A DNA stretch of 64,000 nt from Oscillospiraceae bacterium (GTDB lineage Bacteria > Bacillota > Clostridia > Oscillospirales > Ruminococcaceae). Position 1 is the stretch's first letter. Each line of letters opens with the position of its first letter. A program made the translations under genes and the position numbers. The notes under the pieces were generated by a model, which was given only the letters and a program-made list of their open reading frames with translations, made no database searches and was not told the DNA's origin. The stretch is taken from the NCBI GenBank assembly GCA_004555865.1, contig SFJO01000010.1:43597-107596 (forward strand). The letters are read 5' to 3'. Below are positions 17,517-26,147 of the stretch, piece after piece.

Positions 17517-18092
17517 ATGGAATTTGTCTTGATTCGGCACGGCGACCCGGATTATTCCGCCTGCGTGCGGGGCGGCATCAACGGGCAGGGGTTTGGTCTG
17601 GTGCCCCTCAGTGAAAAGGGCTTGCAGCAGGCCCGCCAGGTGGCCGCCCACCCGGCGCTGGCCGGGGCGCAGCTGGTGCTCTCCTCCCCCTACACCCGCG
17701 CATTGCAGACCGCCGCGGAGATCGTGCGGGCAACCGGCCTGCCTTTGGCCGTGGAGTCGGATCTGCATGAGCTGATGGCCGACCGCAGCGGCGCCCCCCA
17801 CACCCGGGAGGAAATGAAGCAGCTGCACCAGGAATTTCTGGCCTGCCGGGGCCGCTGGCCCGAGGGCGATGAGCGCCCGTGGGAAACGGTGGATCAGCTG
17901 ACCGATCGGGTAACCGGTGTGCTCAGCCGCTACCTTACCTACGACAAGGTGATTGTGGTCACCCACGGCGGGGTCATCCGCCGCTTTGTGAAGGATCAGC
18001 GCATCGCCTACTGCACGCCCTATGTGGTGCCTATGGAGGGCAAGGTGGAGTGCCGGGGCTGGATCGACGTACCCGAGGATATTTCGCAGTGA
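17517..18092 (+). CDS. Histidine phosphatase family protein (phosphoglycerate mutase-like)
   Basis: 191 residues. The branch-1 histidine phosphatase motif is LIRHGDPD with catalytic His8; the second His lies in VIVVTHGGVIRRF near residue 145. The Arg in SPYTRALQTA and the Glu in DLHELMAD complete the phosphate pocket. Members act as broad phosphatases, as cobalamin phosphatase CobC or as phosphoglycerate mutases; the substrate cannot be assigned. The start follows AAAGGAGG. A terminator separates it from the convergent rhodanese gene. Confidence 0.85.
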   Translation: MEFVLIRHGDPDYSACVRGGINGQGFGLVPLSEKGLQQARQVAAHPALAGAQLVLSSPYTRALQTAAEIVRATGLPLAVESDLHELMADRSGAPHTREEMKQLHQEFLACRGRWPEGDERPWETVDQLTDRVTGVLSRYLTYDKVIVVTHGGVIRRFVKDQRIAYCTPYVVPMEGKVECRGWIDVPEDISQ

Positions 18093-18126
18093 ATCTGCCC
18101 TTCTTTATAAAGCTTACAAAAAGAAA

Positions 18127-18154
18127 CAGCCGGGCCGTTTCCACGGCCCGGCTG
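18127..18154. terminator. Terminator between convergent genes
   Basis: CAGCCGGGCCG (18127-18137) pairs with CGGCCCGGCTG (18144-18154), followed by CTTGTTTG on plus and TTTCTTTTTG on minus. Confidence 0.8.
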
Positions 18155-18184
18155 CTTGTTTGTGCAAACGCGGATGCAAAAGGC

Positions 18185-18493
18185 TCACTCCACCTCATAA
18201 GGCCAGGTGGTCAGGCCGCCCAGATTGTACAGGTTGGTATAGCCCAGTGCCTCCAGCTTTTCACAGGCGGCGGTGCTGCGCACCCCGCTGCGGCAATACA
18301 CATAGGTCAGCGCGTTTTTATCCGGCAGCACCCGCGCGGCGCTTTCGGCGTTGATGTCGTCCAGCGGCAGCAGCAGCGAGCCGGGAATGCGCTGCAGCTC
18401 GTGCTCATCCGGCTGGCGCACGTCCACCACCAGCGCCTCGCCCGCGTCCATCTTCTGGATGGCCTGAGCCGGGTCAATGTGCGGTACACTCAT
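18185..18493 (-). CDS. Rhodanese-like domain protein
   Basis: 102 residues, a single rhodanese domain. The active-site loop is VYCRSGVRS with Cys67 as the persulfide-carrying residue; VVDVRQPDEH is the upstream CH2A-type motif. Single-domain rhodaneses move sulfane sulfur, for instance to thiocyanate or to tRNA-thiolation and Fe-S assembly systems. The start at 18493 follows AAAGGAG; longer in-frame starts lack a ribosome site. No sulfur gene is adjacent, so the partner is unknown. Confidence 0.88.
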   Translation of the reverse strand: MSVPHIDPAQAIQKMDAGEALVVDVRQPDEHELQRIPGSLLLPLDDINAESAARVLPDKNALTYVYCRSGVRSTAACEKLEALGYTNLYNLGGLTTWPYEVE

Positions 18494-18739
18494 GAGAGAT
18501 GCTCCTTTCCGGGGAAATGCCGGGCAGTTCGTCTGCCCCGGGCCGCCCCATTCTATGCAGGGCGGCCCCGCTCCTGTGCGGAGGGCCACCTTATTGTAGC
18601 TGTTTTTCTGCCCCGGCGCAAGGGCCGGGATGCTCCGGTGCAAAAAAGCAAAAAGCCGGGCGAGCCTTTCCGCCGCAGGGCAGCGGGAGAACCCGTCCGG
18701 TTTTCTTTTTCATTCGCCTCGCAGAAACGGTTCCGGCGC

Positions 18740-19999
18740 TCAGTCCTCCCGGCGGAAGAACTCCTTGAACTCCTCGTAGCCCTGGCCGCGCAGGGTCTCC
18801 TTCTGATGCTTGGCGTTTTTGGCGCGGGTGGTCACCATCACCTGCACGCCCTCGGCACGCAGCGCGGCGGCCTCCTGGAACATGGCCACCTTCTTCTCGG
18901 CGCTCAGGCCGTTCTCCGCCAGGAACGCCACCTTGCGGGTGTCGTCCGGGATCTGGTAACCCTGATCCTTCAGGATGGTGATGATGCGCTCGAAGCCGAT
19001 GGAGAAGCCGCAGGCGCAGACCTTCTGGCCGCAGAAGTGGCCCACCATCTCATCGTAACGGCCGCCGCCGGCAATGCTGCCGCTGAAGCCGGGCAGCTCC
19101 ACCTCAAAGATGGTGCCGGTGTAGTAGCTCATGCCACGCACCAGGGTGGGGTCAAAGGCCAGCTTGAAGTCGCCGGAAGCCCCTGCCTGCACGCAGCTGA
19201 GGATCTCGTCCAGGCCGTCCAGCACCTTGGGGTCCAGCACATCCGCCAGGCCCTCGCCGCAGAACTCCCGGGCGGACAGGCCCTGACCGGCCCGCTCGAA
19301 CCAGGCCACGTACTTTTCCACGCTCTCCTGGGCGAAGCCGGCGTCCAGCAGCTCCTTCTTCACGCCCTCCAGGCCGATCTTGTCCATCTTGTCCAGAATG
19401 ATGAACACCTTGTCGAAGTCGGCCTCCTCAAACTGGCAGGCCTGGGCCATGGCCTTCAGAATCTGCCGGTCGTTCACGCGCACGGTAAAGCCGGTAAAGC
19501 CCAGCTTGCACAGCATGGTGGTGGTGGCGCCCATCAGCTCGATCTCGGCCAGGTTGGTGGCATCGCCCAGAATGTCGATGTCGCACTGGGTAAACTGGCG
19601 GAAGCGGCCCTTCTGGGGGCGGTCAGCACGCCACACGTTGCCAATCTGCAGCGCCTTGAAGGGGCTGGGCAGCTGGGCCATGTTGTTGGCGTAGTAGCGG
19701 GAGAGCGGCATGGTCAGGTCATAGCGCAGGCCGCTGTCGCACAGGTCCTGCTGGCTTTCGGCGCCGGCCAGCTTTTCGCCGCGCTTGAGGATCTTGAAGA
19801 TGAGCTTCTCGTTCTCGCCGCCCTGCTTGCTGGTCAGGTTCTCAATGTGCTCCACACAGGGGGTCTCGATGGGGCAGAAGCCGTAGCTGCCGTAGGTGGA
19901 CTTGATCTGGCCGATGACATACTCCCGCAGGCGCATATCGCCGGGCAGATAATCGTTCATGCCCTTCATGGGGGTTTTGATGCACTTCATATTGGTCAC
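18740..19999 (-). CDS. hisS: Histidyl-tRNA synthetase
   Basis: 419 residues, the normal length. Class II motifs are visible: motif 1 around GMNDYLPGDMRLREYV, motif 2 in ALQIGNVWRADRPQKGRFRQF, and the histidine-specific segment LVRGMSYYTGTIFEV followed by GGGRYDEMV and motif 3 GFSIGFERI. A C-terminal anticodon-binding domain follows. It charges tRNA-His. The start is a GTG at 19999, four bases after AAGGA; an ATG at 19990 is an alternative that would drop three residues. No T-box is seen in the leader of about 90 bases. Confidence 0.94.
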   Translation of the reverse strand: MTNMKCIKTPMKGMNDYLPGDMRLREYVIGQIKSTYGSYGFCPIETPCVEHIENLTSKQGGENEKLIFKILKRGEKLAGAESQQDLCDSGLRYDLTMPLSRYYANNMAQLPSPFKALQIGNVWRADRPQKGRFRQFTQCDIDILGDATNLAEIELMGATTTMLCKLGFTGFTVRVNDRQILKAMAQACQFEEADFDKVFIILDKMDKIGLEGVKKELLDAGFAQESVEKYVAWFERAGQGLSAREFCGEGLADVLDPKVLDGLDEILSCVQAGASGDFKLAFDPTLVRGMSYYTGTIFEVELPGFSGSIAGGGRYDEMVGHFCGQKVCACGFSIGFERIITILKDQGYQIPDDTRKVAFLAENGLSAEKKVAMFQEAAALRAEGVQVMVTTRAKNAKHQKETLRGQGYEEFKEFFRRED

Positions 20000-20095
20000 A
20001 ACATCCTTTCAAAAACGCCGGCAGGCCCCGGCGCAGGGTTTGGTTCCAGGTTTGCCCACCGGGCCTCTGAGCGGCGGCAGGCTCACACGCAATAC

Positions 20096-20101
20096 AGTAT
20101 A
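20096..20101 (-). promoter_or_regulatory. Extended -10 promoter of hisS
   Basis: On the minus strand ATGCTATACTG gives TGC plus TATACT. The -35 region is poor. Confidence 0.6.
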
Positions 20102-20179
20102 GCATAAAGCGCGGGCTTGCGCCAGATAGGCGGCGGCACTTTTTGCCCGCTGTGCGCGGCGGCCCCGCACACAAAAACA

Positions 20180-20218
20180 GCCTCCGCTCGTCCGGCAAAA
20201 GCGCCGGAAAACGGAGGC
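20180..20218 (-). terminator. Terminator of the CorA-like gene
   Basis: GCCTCCG (20180-20186) pairs with CGGAGGC (20212-20218), with an inner TCCGGC/GCCGGA stem. The minus-strand exit reads TGTTTTTGTG. Confidence 0.75.
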
Positions 20219-20247
20219 CCTGCTTTTTTGAGGTTAAAGGCGGCCGC

Positions 20248-21180
20248 TTACAGCCACTTGCGGCCCTTGGCCAGCAGCACGGCGGCCAACGTGGCCAGCA
20301 GCCCAAGCCCCAGCACAATGACAAAGCCGAAGGGGCTGTGCTCGAAGGGCACCGGCACGTTGGTGCCCCACAGGCCGAACACGATGGTGGGCACCGTCAG
20401 AATGATGGTGACGGCGGCCAGCAGCTTCATCACGATGTTCAGGTTGTTGGAAATCACGCTGGCAAACGCATCCATGGTGCCCGAGAGAATGTCCCGGTAG
20501 ATGTTGCTCATCTCAATGGCCTGCTTGTTCTCGATGATCACGTCCTCCAAAAGGTCCGTGTCCTCGGGGTAATCCCGCACAAAGTTCATGCGCAGCAGCT
20601 TTTCCAGCACGATCTCGTTGCCCTTCAGGCTGGTGGAGAAGTACACCAGGCTCTTTTCCAGCCCCAGCATCTGAATCAGCTCTTTGTTCTGCATGGATTT
20701 GTGCAGCTCATTCTCCACCTGGTTGGAGGCCTTGTCGATCTGGCGCAGCAGTGTCAGGAACAGGGTGGAGTTCCGGTACAAAAACTGGAGCGCCATGCGC
20801 TTCTGCTTTTTGGTGCTGCAGTTTTTCACCTGCCCGCCGGTCACGGCCCGGGGCAGGGCCGCATCCTTCAGGCAGACGGTGATGATGTTTTCGCCCGTCA
20901 GGATGATGCCGAAGGGGATGGTGGAGTAATAGGTGGCATGTCCGTCGTTGTCCACCACGGGGGTGTCCACCAGAATCAGGGTGGTGCCGTCCTCCTGTTC
21001 AATGCGGCTTCGCTCCTCTTCGTCGAGGGAAGCCCGCACCAGGTCGGGGTCCACATGCAGCTGGGCGCACACCCGGCCGATCTCCTTCTCGTTGGGGGCG
21101 CTCATGTGAATCCAGGCGCCGGGGCAGATCTGATCCTGCTCCAGCAGCCGGCCGCAATCGGTGAGATAAATTGAAATCAT
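20248..21180 (-). CDS. CorA-family divalent metal transporter
   Basis: 310 residues. A long acidic, helical cytosolic domain is followed by two C-terminal membrane helices (about 248-272 and 284-304), the CorA layout. The helix-loop that normally carries the GMN signature reads FGLWGTNVPVPF, so Met is replaced by Thr in the selectivity motif. CorA channels import Mg2+; the substitution may alter ion choice. The start at 21180 follows AGGTG. The promoter lies far upstream, leaving a leader of about 215 bases. Confidence 0.85.
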   Translation of the reverse strand: MISIYLTDCGRLLEQDQICPGAWIHMSAPNEKEIGRVCAQLHVDPDLVRASLDEEERSRIEQEDGTTLILVDTPVVDNDGHATYYSTIPFGIILTGENIITVCLKDAALPRAVTGGQVKNCSTKKQKRMALQFLYRNSTLFLTLLRQIDKASNQVENELHKSMQNKELIQMLGLEKSLVYFSTSLKGNEIVLEKLLRMNFVRDYPEDTDLLEDVIIENKQAIEMSNIYRDILSGTMDAFASVISNNLNIVMKLLAAVTIILTVPTIVFGLWGTNVPVPFEHSPFGFVIVLGLGLLATLAAVLLAKGRKWL

Positions 21181-21400
21181 TGGTACACCTGCTTTCGTTG
21201 GGGCCAGGGCGGCACGCCGCACCGGCCCGGGGCAGGGTACCCTGCCGGGTTCAGCGCAGGCACACCGCCCCGATGGAAAAGTTGTTCTTGCACAATCGAC
21301 CGGGATCAGCGTCCACGCGCTCCCACCTCGCTTTCCAAAATTCCTCATGGCCGCCCGCAGCAAAAAACGCTCCCGCCGGGCGGCTCCTTCACACATCTTT

Positions 21401-21429
21401 AGTGTACTGTTTTCCATGCGCCGGGTCAA
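21401..21429 (-). promoter_or_regulatory. Promoter of the CorA-like gene
   Basis: On the minus strand TTGACC, a 17-base spacer and TACACT (plus-strand AGTGTA, 21401-21406). The leader 21181-21395 contains a GC stem followed by TTTTTTGC near 21370, but I do not recognise an M-box Mg2+ riboswitch in it. Confidence 0.75.
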
Positions 21430-21560
21430 GTTGTGGCCCGGATTTTTTTACCGTTCCGGCCCCATTCTTTGTTGCTTTTGTGTCGTAAAGCATGGCCAAA
21501 AGCCATTCTGTTCAAAACCAGATTTTCCGCTCCCGCCCGGGGCGCTTTTTCTGCACAGCA

Positions 21561-21596
21561 AAACGCGGCGTGCCTCCCGTCGGGCACGCCGCGTTT
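21561..21596. terminator. Terminator at the end of the virion operon
   Basis: AAACGCGGCGTGCC (21561-21574) pairs exactly with GGCACGCCGCGTTT (21583-21596), with T-runs on both strands. Confidence 0.85.
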
Positions 21597-21617
21597 TTAT
21601 GGAGTTTTGGGGCCGGT

Positions 21618-22433
21618 TCAGCCGTTGCTGAGCAGGGCCATGATCTGCTCCACCATCTGCCGGTCCGCCCCGGCGCCGCTCAACTGGCGCTGCACCTCGT
21701 CGCTGTCCGCTCCGGTGCCGAGGGCGCGGCGGGCCAGTGCATACCAGATGGCCGAGGCCCCTTCGCCGCCCTGCCCGGTGCTGACCGCTTTGCCCGCGTT
21801 GGAGGCATAAAACCGGGCCAGGTCGCCGGCAAAGCTCTTCAGGTCGCTGATCTCGCCGGTTTTCATGGTGTTGTAGGCTGCCGCCAGATTGGATTGAAGA
21901 GTGCTTTGCAGATTGCCCTGCTGCTCCAGCCGTTGGGCCTCGATCTGGCTGCGGGCACTGCCGTAGTTGTTGTACAGCCCGGCCAGCGCCGTCTCGCTTG
22001 CCCCGCCGGAAAGCCCCTGTGCCGTCAGCGCCTGGTTCAGGCCCTTCAGGCTCTCCATCTTGTTCAGATACGCCTCCCGCAGGGCCTGGTCGGCGGCGGC
22101 GTTCACCCGGCTCAGGTTCTGCTGATACTGCCGCTGCTGGTCGGCCACCGTGCTCTCATAGGCCGCGCGCCGGGCGGCCCGCAGGGCGGCCTGCTGGGCG
22201 CTGTACAGCTCCAGCAGCTGGCTCTGGGCCGTGCCGCCTGCGCTTTGGGCCGTTCCCGCCGAGGCCCCGCCCGTGCGCTTGCCGGAAGAACCGGCCGCCG
22301 CCCTCTGCCCGGTGCTGCGGGCCGCGTTGTTGCCCACACTCCAGCCGCTGTTGTTGTACATTTCCTTGGCTCCGCCCTTGTTGGCGGCCGCCTGCATCTC
22401 ATACTGTGCCAGGCTTACCAGTTTTCTTGCCAT
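21618..22433 (-). CDS. Ala/Gln-rich coiled-coil virion-associated protein
   Basis: 271 residues, unrecognised. Rich in Ala, Gln, Ser and Gly. A long amphipathic helix (about residues 70-215) has repeated Leu/Ala heptads such as LLELYSAQQAALRAARRAAY and QRLEQQGNLQSTLQSNLAAAYN. No signal peptide or membrane segment. As the last gene of a virion operon with no tape-measure gene, it could be an internal ejection protein; podovirus ejection proteins have this composition. That role is inference. The start follows AAAGGAG. Confidence 0.6.
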   Translation of the reverse strand: MARKLVSLAQYEMQAAANKGGAKEMYNNSGWSVGNNAARSTGQRAAAGSSGKRTGGASAGTAQSAGGTAQSQLLELYSAQQAALRAARRAAYESTVADQQRQYQQNLSRVNAAADQALREAYLNKMESLKGLNQALTAQGLSGGASETALAGLYNNYGSARSQIEAQRLEQQGNLQSTLQSNLAAAYNTMKTGEISDLKSFAGDLARFYASNAGKAVSTGQGGEGASAIWYALARRALGTGADSDEVQRQLSGAGADRQMVEQIMALLSNG

Positions 22434-22532
22434 ATTCCGCTCCTTTCCATCGGGTATCTGCGCGCTGCCCAGGGTGCGGCGGCTTCCCTGCCACGTTCTG
22501 CCGCGCCGCAGGCCGCCGGGCCGCGCAAGGGG

Positions 22533-23639
22533 TCAGGGCTGCCGCACAATGGCCCAGCAGCCGCCCACCACATAGTTGGAGCGGGTCAGCACGCGGCAGC
22601 TTGTGTTCTCGGTCAGGGTGAGGGTCACGTCCAGCACCCGGCCGTGGCCGTAGGTCGGCTCGGTGCCGCCGTGCTCGGTGCCGCCCACCTGTACGGCAAT
22701 GTAGCCGTATTCCCGGTTGTCCCGCCAGGCCGCCGCCACAATGCGCCAGACGCCCGGCGTCAGGGTGTAGTCCGCCAGTACGGCGTTCGCGCCGATGGTG
22801 GCGGACACCACCCCCAGATACTGCGGGTATTCGGCGGTGCCGGTCTGAAGGCCGCGGCCGCGGGCATAAAAGGTCCTGCCCCGGCGCACATCTGCGGGCT
22901 CTGCATCGGCGAGGGCAAGCTTTGCGCCCGTTAAGCCCCCGCCGCCCTTAAAATTTACCTGAGCGCCGTCCCACACAAAGCTCAGCCAGCGGCCGCTCAG
23001 CGCCTCGCCCGCCAAGGCGTCGGCAAAGGCTTCGCCGCCCACATAAGCCGGCACAGTTTTGCCATTCACCTGCACCGTGTCGCCTGCCGCCGCATTGGCG
23101 GTCAGCTTCACCCGGCCGCAGGCCCCGCTGCCGGTCAGCCGGTGCACCGTGCCCACCTTCTGGTGGGTGTAGACGTGCACTCCCACGCCGTCCGCGTAGG
23201 CGTACACGTCCTGCCGGCGGCCGTTCGGGTCATACTCGGCCCGGGTCATGTCGCCCGCGCCGATCTCCAGCACCCGCCGGTCAATGGCCTGCTCGGTCTC
23301 CTGCCGGGTGTAGGCGCCGGTCTGCTGGGCCGTCACGGCATGGGGGTTGTCCTGCCGGGCCGTGTGCGCTTTCCGAGCCTCGTTCAGGCCGTTCAGCACC
23401 CCTTGTACCGTGGCCGGGGTGCCGCTGGGCAGCCCCTCGGGCACGGCGGCCCCCACCGCAGCCCCGCCGGGGCCTTCCAGCTGGGCGGCCAGCGCGTTGA
23501 ATTTCGGGGCCAGCAGGCTGCGGGCCGTCTCCTCAAATTTTTCCTGCATGGCCCGGGCGGTCATGCTGGGGGTATCCGGCAGGCCCACCACGCCCACGCT
23601 TTCCAGCTCCTGCTGGGTGATGGTCGGAAAAATCGCCAT
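22533..23639 (-). CDS. Tail fibre / receptor-binding protein
   Basis: 368 residues. The first 110 residues are helical. NPHAVTAQQTGAYTRQE (from about residue 98) is the collagen-like turn motif found in many tail fibres. Two further fibre hallmarks follow: DMTRAEYDPNGRRQDVYAYAD and the LADAEPADVRRGRTFYARG segment, which resembles the VLKGKTFYA repeat of clostridial phage tail proteins. The C-terminal 90 residues form a beta-rich knob (TPGVWRIVAAAWRDNREYG) likely to bind the cell surface. Eight bases separate it from the upstream gene. Confidence 0.75.
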   Translation of the reverse strand: MAIFPTITQQELESVGVVGLPDTPSMTARAMQEKFEETARSLLAPKFNALAAQLEGPGGAAVGAAVPEGLPSGTPATVQGVLNGLNEARKAHTARQDNPHAVTAQQTGAYTRQETEQAIDRRVLEIGAGDMTRAEYDPNGRRQDVYAYADGVGVHVYTHQKVGTVHRLTGSGACGRVKLTANAAAGDTVQVNGKTVPAYVGGEAFADALAGEALSGRWLSFVWDGAQVNFKGGGGLTGAKLALADAEPADVRRGRTFYARGRGLQTGTAEYPQYLGVVSATIGANAVLADYTLTPGVWRIVAAAWRDNREYGYIAVQVGGTEHGGTEPTYGHGRVLDVTLTLTENTSCRVLTRSNYVVGGCWAIVRQP

Positions 23640-23646
23640 CCGTTTC

Positions 23647-25515
23647 TCACCTCCTGTATCGTCCCTGTTCGGTGTACTCCACGGCCAGGTCCATCAGGCC
23701 GAAGGGCTCGTTCAGGGCGCTGTTTTCCAGGCGAAACCGTGCCTTATCCAGCTGGCGCAGGGCCAGCTTGGCGCGCACTGCGCAGGTGGAACGGTCACAC
23801 CCGAAGTTCATGCGGGAAAAGGTCATCTGGGAAAAGCTCAGGTAGCGGTCCCGGCGGCCGGCCTGCTTCAGCAGCCGCCACACGCCGCCCGCCATGGCCC
23901 ATAGGTCCGCGCCGGTGGCCACCGCGCTGCTCATGCGTGCGGCCAGATAGCGAAAGCTCTTGGCGCTGTACCCGCCTTCGCCGGAGAGATCCGGCGTTTC
24001 CCACCAGGCGGCAATGGGCTTGCCGTCGTCGTTGTAGCTGGCCTGCCGGTTCTTGTCCTGATAAAAGCGGTAGACCTTTCCTTCATCTGTGCCGAAATAC
24101 AGCCGCCCCTCCTGCACCCACATGGCGCTGGCGGGCAGGTTCAGCCGCAGAAAGGCCGCGTACTGCCGCGTGGAATAGGGCTTCTGCCGGTCGGTCACGG
24201 TGCTCTGCAGCCCATCCAGAATGTACGCCTTGCCGTTCACGCACAGCCAATACAGGTCGTGGAACACGCAGGCGTGAGCGTTTTCCAGCCCCGACTCCGC
24301 CAACAGGGCACCGTCCGCATAAAAGCTCCGGTTCTGGCTGTACCGCTCGCCGGTCACGTCGCTGGTGGTCAGGGCGTACACGCCCAGGCCCGTTAGGCAC
24401 AGCGGCTCGTTCTCCAGGCTGCCCATGGCCCGGCGGCTCAGCGCCCCGGGGCCTTCCAGCGTGGCGTACACCGGGAAGCTCGGCTCGCCGTCCCGCAGTT
24501 CGCCGCTGCGCAGCACCACGCTGCGCTCCGGTTCCGCGCCGTCCTTATAGCAGGCCAGCCGCCCGTTCAGGATGGCGTAGCCCATGATGGCGCTGGCCGC
24601 GCCGCCCACCTCGCTGTATCCGGTGTCCGGCCAATAGGTGCCGTCCCCCTGGCCGGAGTACCAGTCCCGGTTGCGGTAGTCGGGGTTGCCGCCCACAAAC
24701 AGGCGGTCGGGCACGCCGCCCACTCCAAACAGCGCTCCGGTGCGGCAGGTCTGCACCCGCCGGGCATAGCCCGGCACGGTGCGCGCCGCAGTGATCTTCA
24801 CATTGTCCTCCCCGGTGATGGGGCTTTGCCCCGGGGCCTGCGCAAAGGTCACGGTTCCGGCGGTGTAATCCACCGAAAAGGCGGTGGTCTCCTGCCAGTC
24901 TCCCCCGGCCGTTTTCAGCCAGGCGCGCACAGTGGCGCTGCCCTGGGGCCGATCCAGCGGGGCAAGGCTCAGCTGATACTGCTTTGCATCGGCGGTGCCG
25001 CCGAACAGCTCGGTGAACCAGGGACTGATCAGGTTCAGCGCCTCATAGCTCTTTCCGCCGCCCGCGGGGCTTTTGCCGATGGTCAGGGTGGGCACATAGG
25101 CCCCCTCCTCGGCGGGGTAGGCCCGGTTGCCGTCGTATTTCAACAGGCGGCTGCCGTCCTGAATGTACAGTGCCTCGCCCAGCTGCCAGGCGCGGCTTGG
25201 CTGCCGGGCCATGCCAGTGTACAGCGCCTTGCCGCCGGCCGCCTCATACAGCGTGTCGCCCGCGTGGATGAGCAGCGTTTCGCTCTGCCCCCGCAGGGTG
25301 TATGCGCCGTAAATGCCGCCCTTGTAGGCCGCCGTCTGCTCATAGCCCATGCATTTGCGCACTTTGCCCGGCACATCCCGGATCATATTCGGTGCGCTGG
25401 GGCTTCGGCACAGGTCCACGTTTTTGGGGTCGTTGGTCAGGTCCACCCCCAAAAATTGGTCCACCTTCTGCACCTTGCGGCCGGGCGAGGCCGGAATGGT
25501 AAAATGCGCCGCCAT
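23647..25515 (-). CDS. Large beta-rich virion protein (tail nozzle / DNA-stabilisation like)
   Basis: 622 residues starting FTIPASPGRKVQKVDQFLGVDLTNDP. Almost entirely beta, with repeated short strands such as DTLYEAAGGKALY, EALYIQDGSRLLKYDGN, DLYWLCVNGKAYILDG and GRLYFGTDEGKVYRFYQD, which read as blades of a propeller. Proteins of this kind (P22 gp10, T7 gp12 group) form the tail nozzle of podoviruses and plug packaged DNA. The assignment rests on architecture and position between the connector and the fibre, not on a clear motif. The start follows AAAGGAGG. Confidence 0.6.
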   Translation of the reverse strand: MAAHFTIPASPGRKVQKVDQFLGVDLTNDPKNVDLCRSPSAPNMIRDVPGKVRKCMGYEQTAAYKGGIYGAYTLRGQSETLLIHAGDTLYEAAGGKALYTGMARQPSRAWQLGEALYIQDGSRLLKYDGNRAYPAEEGAYVPTLTIGKSPAGGGKSYEALNLISPWFTELFGGTADAKQYQLSLAPLDRPQGSATVRAWLKTAGGDWQETTAFSVDYTAGTVTFAQAPGQSPITGEDNVKITAARTVPGYARRVQTCRTGALFGVGGVPDRLFVGGNPDYRNRDWYSGQGDGTYWPDTGYSEVGGAASAIMGYAILNGRLACYKDGAEPERSVVLRSGELRDGEPSFPVYATLEGPGALSRRAMGSLENEPLCLTGLGVYALTTSDVTGERYSQNRSFYADGALLAESGLENAHACVFHDLYWLCVNGKAYILDGLQSTVTDRQKPYSTRQYAAFLRLNLPASAMWVQEGRLYFGTDEGKVYRFYQDKNRQASYNDDGKPIAAWWETPDLSGEGGYSAKSFRYLAARMSSAVATGADLWAMAGGVWRLLKQAGRRDRYLSFSQMTFSRMNFGCDRSTCAVRAKLALRQLDKARFRLENSALNEPFGLMDLAVEYTEQGRYRR

Positions 25516-25534
25516 GGCGTTCGCCTCCTTTCGC

Positions 25535-26119
25535 TCAGCCGCACCAGCCGCTGGTGCTCACAAACCGGTCGCCCGCCACGCCCGGGGGCGGGGCCGTCAG
25601 CCGGTCCAGCCCCAACTCAAACTCGTTGCGGTACAGGGTGGCCAGTCCAAGGTCCTCGTCCTTATACAACTGGCTGGCAATGTACAGCGGCAGCAAAACC
25701 GCCGCATCCTCCGCCAGCTCCAGCCGGTCCTCGGGCTTCGGGTCCTTCAGGCGGGGCGGGGTGCGGTCGTAGCCCACCAGCACCCGGCCCGGCACGCCTT
25801 GGGGCAATTGCAGCATCCGCCCGCCCAGCAGCGCCCAGCCCTCCACCCGGCTCAGGCGGCCGCCCCCGGTGCAGAACACCTCGGGCTGGCCCATACCTCC
25901 GTAGTCGGCCGCCAGGCTGCCCAGGTCGGCCTCCAAGGTTCCCTCCGGCAGCTCCGCCACACCCCGCAGGGGCCGGGCGGCGCACAAAAGGGCAATGCCC
26001 TCGTTGGCGGCGGCGGGCATGGCCGCCAGATAGCGCAGGGTGGCTTCGTCCTCATCCGGGCCGTTGTAGCACTGAAACAGCTTCTGCAGGCTCGTGTCTC
26101 GGCATTCCTGCCAGGTCAT
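25535..26119 (-). CDS. Head-tail connector (adaptor) protein
   Basis: 194 residues, mixed helical, no motif that proves function. It begins MTWQECRDTSLQKLFQCYNG and carries a helical segment LELAEDAAVLLPLYIASQLYKDEDLG near the C-terminus, like gp4/gp6-type adaptors that dock on the portal. It lies just after the capsid gene, where connectors usually sit. The start follows GGAGGAGA. Confidence 0.6.
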   Translation of the reverse strand: MTWQECRDTSLQKLFQCYNGPDEDEATLRYLAAMPAAANEGIALLCAARPLRGVAELPEGTLEADLGSLAADYGGMGQPEVFCTGGGRLSRVEGWALLGGRMLQLPQGVPGRVLVGYDRTPPRLKDPKPEDRLELAEDAAVLLPLYIASQLYKDEDLGLATLYRNEFELGLDRLTAPPPGVAGDRFVSTSGWCG

Positions 26120-26147
26120 GGGCGTCTCCTCCTCTCTCCGCCGTGGT

